Position numbers and translations under genes: made by a program | Notes under the pieces: generated by a model | The model's database searches: none | What the model was told of the DNA's origin: nothing | Seen by the model: only the letters and a program-made list of their open reading frames with translations | Part shown: positions 14,991 through 18,235 of the stretch, piece after piece | Position numbering within the stretch: the stretch's first letter is position 1 | Layout: each line of letters begins with the position of its first letter | NCBI GenBank assembly: GCA_964402115.1 | Contig: CAYOBW010000135.1 | Span: forward strand, 1 to 18,235 | Source of the DNA: CAYOBW01 sp964402115 | GTDB taxonomy: Bacteria > Verrucomicrobiota > Kiritimatiellia > UBA8416 > CAYOBW01 | Length of the DNA stretch: 18,235 nt | Direction of reading: 5' to 3'

Positions 14991-16436
14991 CTAGCCGAGC
15001 AGGATGCGAATCACATCGGCGGCGGTGTAGTCCAGACTCCCCGGGGCGCAGAAGCGTCCCATGAGGTTGAAATCGTCGCCCAAGGTCACAAGCGCCGGCT
15101 CGATGCGGCCGTCATCCATCAGTTGCGGCACGCCGATGTTGGCCGTGAGAGCGTTGCAGAGGCACTTGCGGTCGACGGTTTCCTCCGCCTTGCCGCCCTT
15201 GGCCAGATAGACGACCTCGGGCTCCGCGGGGCAGCGATAGCCGAGCGTGCCATCGGGCTTGCGGTAGGCCTGGCGCAGGAAGCCCAGATCGCACACGCGC
15301 CGCCTGGACTTGTAAACCGCCAGCTCCGAAAGCGTCCCTTCCAACTGCGCCACCTTGAAGGGGAAACCCGTCGGCGACGCCAGGGGATCGGTAAACACGT
15401 GCGCCTGCCCGGCCAGCGCCTTGCTCAGCAGCGCGTGCCGCAATTCGGTGGTCAGGCCCGACTCGAGGCAGAGGGCGAAAGCCGTGCCGACCTGAATCCC
15501 GGCCGCGCCCGCCAGCAGGGCCTCACGCAGGCGCTCGGGGCTGCCATACGAACCCGCCAGCCAGAACGGCAAGCCCAGTTTGCGTAAGGCCTCAAGATTC
15601 ACCTCGTCGCGCACCCCGTAGATCGGCTGCCCGTCGGGCGTCAGTTTCAGCACACCGCGCGGCGGCGCATTGTGCCCACCAGCCAGCGGCCCTTCCACCA
15701 CGAAACCGTTGACGGTTCCCGTGGCGCGGCGGCAGAGCATCACCGCCAGCGTGTCGGAGGAGATGATCGGCAGGAACTGCGGTCGCGACAGGGTCGGCAA
15801 CACCTCACCCGGCGCCAGGAACGCACGCGGGTCGAACTGCACCCGGTACGTTTCGCCCGGTTGTGCACCCACCACCTGCAATCCGTAACTGACCGGCTCG
15901 TGTCGCGCCAGGGCGTCCAGCACGCCCGGCACCTCGATCGGGATTCCCGCCCCCATGATCACGACGGCCACGCCAGCGAGCATGGCCCCGTAGATGGAGG
16001 GGAGATGCGGCATCTGGATCTTCTCCAAGTAATTGATTCCAACCGGGTTGGAGTGCCCCCAGCGCGCAAGGAAGACCTCGACGAAGTTGCTGACGATGCA
16101 CAACTCCTGGGGCATAGTCTGCCCCTCCAGCGTGTGCATGCCGCCCGAAATGTAGCGCGTACCAGGCTTCCGGCCGCCGGGGATGAAATAGGCATCCAGA
16201 ATTCGCTTGGCGATAGCGGGGAACGGGAAGTGCTCCAACGCAAGGCGCACATGTCCCTCCGGGTCGCCGTCCTGCAAACGCCGGCACAGAATCTGATCCA
16301 ACCCTGTCCCCGACACGACGCCCAGCTGACCAAGCAAAGACACAGCACGGGCCAAGTTCCAGTTGGAAACTCCAGCGCCCATGCCGCCCTGAATAATGAC
16401 CGGCAATGACTGATTCACGGTAGCGACTCTACGCAT
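14991..16436 (-). CDS. Nitronate monooxygenase / 2-nitropropane dioxygenase-like flavoprotein
   Basis: The 481-residue product is a TIM-barrel FMN protein of the nitronate monooxygenase group (PF03060, COG2070). The start PVIIQGGMGAGVSNWNLARAV is the classic FMN-binding opening. GFVVEGPLAGGHNAPPRG and PFWLAGSYGSPERLREALLAGAAGIQVGTAFALC provide the later phosphate-binding and barrel-closing motifs. Length exceeds the usual 310-360; the extra part includes a C-terminal region with four cysteines (Cys382, Cys402, Cys425, Cys427) that could bind metal. Longer relatives occur as stand-alone proteins or near PfaD-type enoyl reductases, so true nitronate oxidation is uncertain. ATG 16436 has only GGGAA directly adjacent, so the start is less sure. 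It converges with glgP, 12 nt between stops. Confidence 0.82.
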   Translation of the reverse strand: MRRVATVNQSLPVIIQGGMGAGVSNWNLARAVSLLGQLGVVSGTGLDQILCRRLQDGDPEGHVRLALEHFPFPAIAKRILDAYFIPGGRKPGTRYISGGMHTLEGQTMPQELCIVSNFVEVFLARWGHSNPVGINYLEKIQMPHLPSIYGAMLAGVAVVIMGAGIPIEVPGVLDALARHEPVSYGLQVVGAQPGETYRVQFDPRAFLAPGEVLPTLSRPQFLPIISSDTLAVMLCRRATGTVNGFVVEGPLAGGHNAPPRGVLKLTPDGQPIYGVRDEVNLEALRKLGLPFWLAGSYGSPERLREALLAGAAGIQVGTAFALCLESGLTTELRHALLSKALAGQAHVFTDPLASPTGFPFKVAQLEGTLSELAVYKSRRRVCDLGFLRQAYRKPDGTLGYRCPAEPEVVYLAKGGKAEETVDRKCLCNALTANIGVPQLMDDGRIEPALVTLGDDFNLMGRFCAPGSLDYTAADVIRILLG

Positions 16437-16676
16437 TTCCCAGCCGTTTGCCTACAGGAATCGGCGGATGACGGCAAAATGGAAAAATGGTCGGCTAACC
16501 GTCCCTGTCCCCCCTTGCCCGCGGAAGGATCGGTTCGGGCTGGGTGGCCGTGGGGCCAATCGGCCAGTTTGAGGACGCTCGTTGGATTGTCGAGCAACTC
16601 CCGCAGCACGCGGTCCCGCCTTTCCCGTGGACAGACCGATGCCTCCGCTCTAGGCTAAGTGCAATAAGGAACGCGC
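16437..16676. repeat. Non-coding stretch, possibly repeat-derived
   Basis: These 240 nt lie between divergent genes. AT-rich sequence with a repeated AAATGG (near 16476-16490) runs into GGTCGGCTAACCGTCCCTGT (16489-16508), then a C-rich run. This GGGGACAGGGACGG-type end resembles dispersed intergenic repeats linked to REP-associated or small non-autonomous elements, recalled from general experience. A minus-strand open frame here (reading RRDRVLRELLDNPTSVLKLA near 16625-16560) has no start signal and runs into the flavoprotein gene; it could be a gene remnant. No intact gene or terminator is visible. Confidence 0.35.
16628..16656 (+). promoter_or_regulatory. Possible promoter for the permease gene
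   Basis: TGGACA (16628-16633, 5/6) and TAGGCT (16651-16656, 3/6) are 17 nt apart. Initiation near 16663 would leave a short leader containing AAGGA (16666-16670), 6 nt from ATG 16677. The -10 box is weak. Confidence 0.25.
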
Positions 16677-17741
16677 ATGCCTGACATCGTACACATCGGT
16701 TCGCTGGTTCTGGGCGCCGCTTGGCAAACGCTGGGCGAGATGGCGCCTTACCTGCTGTTCGGCTTCGCCTGCGCGGGCGCGCTGTCCATGTTCCTCTCGC
16801 CGGCCTGGGTCGAGGCACACCTCGGCGGACAGGGCTGGAAACCTGTCTTCAAAGCCGCCGCACTCGGCGTGCCCCTCCCCCTCTGTTCCTGCGGCGTGCT
16901 GCCCGTGGCCGCCTCGCTCCGCCAGCACGGCGCCAGCGCCGGCGCGACGACCGCGTTCCTGATCGCCACGCCGCAGACCGGGGTGGACAGCATCCTCGTC
17001 ACCTACAGCCTGCTGGGACCCGTGTTCGCGATTTTCCGGCCCGTGGCCGCGCTGGTCAGCGGCCTGCTGGGGGGGATGCTGCTGGAAGCGTGCGACAGGA
17101 CGCGACTGGCCCCGACTCCCACCCCGGCGGCCTGTGCCGGCGATTGTTGCGCCCGGCACGGCCCGCGGCCAGCGGCCTGGCGGCGTGCGCTGCGGCACGG
17201 CTTCATCACCCTGCCGCGCGACCTGGGGCCGTCGCTGCTGCTGGGCGTGGGCGTGGCCGGCCTGATCGGCGCCTTCGTGCCGGAGCACAGCCTCGCCGCC
17301 GTGGCGGGCGGCGGACTCGGCGCCATGCTCCTCATGCTGCTGTTCGGCATCCCGCTCTACGTCTGCGCCACGGCGTCAGTGCCGATCGCCGCCGCCCTGA
17401 TCGCCAAGGGCGTCTCCCCCGGCGCGGCCATGGTCTTCCTGATGACCGGGCCGGCCACGAACGCCGCCGCCATCGTGGCGATCTGGCGGATGATGGGGGT
17501 GCGGGCGACGGTCGTCTACCTGGGCACCGTGGCGGTCTCCGCCCTGCTGTGCGGCGCCGTGCTGGACTGGCTGCTCGTCGCCAGCCCGATCGCCGCGACC
17601 GCCCCCGCCTGCCAGCACCTGCCGTCAGGCCTCGGCCCGGTCAGCGCAGTCGCACTGCTCGCCGTCCTCGTCGTGTCGCGGCTGCCCAGCGCCCGTGCAC
17701 GGCATCCCGTCCCTTCGTCCCCTTCCCGCTCGGCAGGCTGA
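16677..17741 (+). CDS. DUF318 / SO_0444-type metal (Cu/Zn or organoarsenical) efflux permease
   Basis: The 354-residue product belongs to the PF03773 permease family (ArsP and SO_0444 groups), inner-membrane proteins that export metal or metalloid species. It has about eight membrane helices in two halves. The first half carries VPLPLCSCGVLPVAASLRQH with the conserved Cys-Ser-Cys, then GATTAFLIATPQTGVDSILV. The second half carries GIPLYVCATASVPIAAALIA and FLMTGPATNAAAIV, the repeated counterpart. The central cytoplasmic loop contains a Cys/His-rich stretch, CAGDCCARHG, which could bind thiophilic metal. The features fit SO_0444 more than ArsP. ATG 16677 has AAGGA 6 nt upstream. No ArsR-like regulator or metal chaperone gene is adjacent. 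It converges on a sulfatase gene with 6 nt between stops. Confidence 0.87.
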   Translation: MPDIVHIGSLVLGAAWQTLGEMAPYLLFGFACAGALSMFLSPAWVEAHLGGQGWKPVFKAAALGVPLPLCSCGVLPVAASLRQHGASAGATTAFLIATPQTGVDSILVTYSLLGPVFAIFRPVAALVSGLLGGMLLEACDRTRLAPTPTPAACAGDCCARHGPRPAAWRRALRHGFITLPRDLGPSLLLGVGVAGLIGAFVPEHSLAAVAGGGLGAMLLMLLFGIPLYVCATASVPIAAALIAKGVSPGAAMVFLMTGPATNAAAIVAIWRMMGVRATVVYLGTVAVSALLCGAVLDWLLVASPIAATAPACQHLPSGLGPVSAVALLAVLVVSRLPSARARHPVPSSPSRSAG

Positions 17742-17747
17742 CGGCAA

Positions 17748-18235
17748 CTACCCGGCGCCCGCCTTCGCCGCGCCTTTCGGCGCCGGCTTCTTCTCGCGCC
17801 CACCGACGTTGCCCTTGGGCCAGTCCTTGACGTCGGCGTACTGGTCGTTGTCGGCCAGCGTGCGCTTGAGGCGCTGCAGCTCGGCTTTGAGCCGGGCCAC
17901 GACCGCCTGCGCAGCGGGGTCGTTGTAGATGTTGCGCAACTCGTCGGGATCCTGCTGGAGGTCGTAGCACTCCCACTGGTCCGCTTTCCAGAAGTGGATG
18001 AGCTTGTGCGTCTCGGTCCGCACGCCGTAGTGAGCGCGCGTGTCGTGATCGCCCGGATCGTGGTAGTACCGGTAGTAGAAGCTCGTCCGCCAGTCGGCCG
18101 GCCGCGCGCCGCGCATGAGCGGCGCCAGGCTGCGCCCCTGCATGTCCTGCGGCACCGGCGCGCCGGCGACCTCCAGGAACGTCGGCGCGAAGTCGCAGTT
18201 GATCCCCAGCGCAGCGCACGTGCTGCCCGCCTTCA
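17748..18235 (-). CDS. Sulfatase, C-terminal part (5' end outside the window)
   Basis: The frame is open from the right window edge to TAG at 17748, giving about 162 residues. It is the C-terminal subdomain of an S1-family sulfatase: DFAPTFLEVAGAPVPQDMQG, then SFYYRYYHDPGDHDTRAHYG, VRTETHKLIHFW and WECYDLQQDPDELRNIYNDP. This set is typical of heparan-N-sulfatase/iduronate-sulfatase-like enzymes. The catalytic Cys signature is beyond the window, so activity cannot be judged. It ends in a basic, Lys/Ala/Gly/Pro-rich tail (GGREKKPAPKGAAKAGAG) with no hydrophobic character. It differs from the sulfatase at 7051-8517 and is probably not a recent duplicate. Confidence 0.9.
   Translation of the reverse strand, partial: KAGSTCAALGINCDFAPTFLEVAGAPVPQDMQGRSLAPLMRGARPADWRTSFYYRYYHDPGDHDTRAHYGVRTETHKLIHFWKADQWECYDLQQDPDELRNIYNDPAAQAVVARLKAELQRLKRTLADNDQYADVKDWPKGNVGGREKKPAPKGAAKAGAG

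Noticed and set aside
1..18235. tRNA genes, rRNA genes, CRISPR arrays, integrases or intact insertion sequences
   Set aside because: None was seen on reading the sequence: no cloverleaf-like segment with a T-loop consensus, no regularly spaced repeats and no transposase motifs.

Overview
The window is a gene-dense, high-GC (about two thirds G+C by eye) bacterial chromosome segment with fourteen protein-coding genes, two of them cut by the window edges. I see no rRNA, tRNA, CRISPR array or intact mobile element. Several traits suggest a free-living Gram-negative bacterium of the PVC group (Kiritimatiellota, Lentisphaerota or Planctomycetota): two formylglycine-type sulfatases, a single-chain glycyl-tRNA synthetase, a TPR/HEAT-like protein with a C-terminal repeat of a kind common in that group, and a lipid-glycosylation cassette with a LAB_N protein. 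This placement is inference; no phylogenetic marker was compared.

Left part (1-7034, all + strand). The window opens in the last third of a NuoB-like small subunit of a NiFe hydrogenase (group 4 type). A 230-nt gap with paired inverted repeats and a plausible promoter follows. Then comes a closely spaced run: an AlkD-like DNA glycosylase, a secreted endonuclease/exonuclease/phosphatase-fold enzyme, glycyl-tRNA synthetase, larB and larC (the first and last steps of nickel-pincer cofactor synthesis), and an unrecognised TPR/HEAT-like protein. Gaps are 33-40 nt, and larB/larC overlap by 4 nt. A strong GC-only hairpin sits just before larB and takes in part of its ribosome binding site.

Middle part (7051-12350, all - strand). 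Reading leftwards from 12350, five genes form an apparent operon: a GT4 glycosyltransferase, a DPM1-like GT2, a small LAB_N membrane protein, a GT39 (ArnT/PMT-like) integral membrane glycosyltransferase and an exported sulfatase. GT2, LAB_N and GT39 overlap or nearly touch. This is the usual logic of a lipid-linked sugar pathway: the GT2 makes a polyprenyl-phosphate sugar, the LAB_N protein may help move it, and the GT39 transfers it outside the inner membrane.

Right part (12351-18235). A 144-nt divergent region with overlapping predicted promoters and GGCGTT half-sites separates the operon from glycogen phosphorylase (glgP, +). Next are a nitronate monooxygenase-like flavoprotein (-), a 240-nt non-coding stretch that looks repeat-derived, a DUF318/SO_0444-type metal-efflux permease (+), and the C-terminal end of a second sulfatase (-). 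All three convergent gene pairs are only 6-16 nt apart. The most interesting points are the larB-larC pair without larA or larE beside a nickel hydrogenase gene, the hairpin controlling or ending transcription ahead of larB, the GT4-GT2-LAB_N-GT39-sulfatase operon, and the overlapping divergent promoter region.
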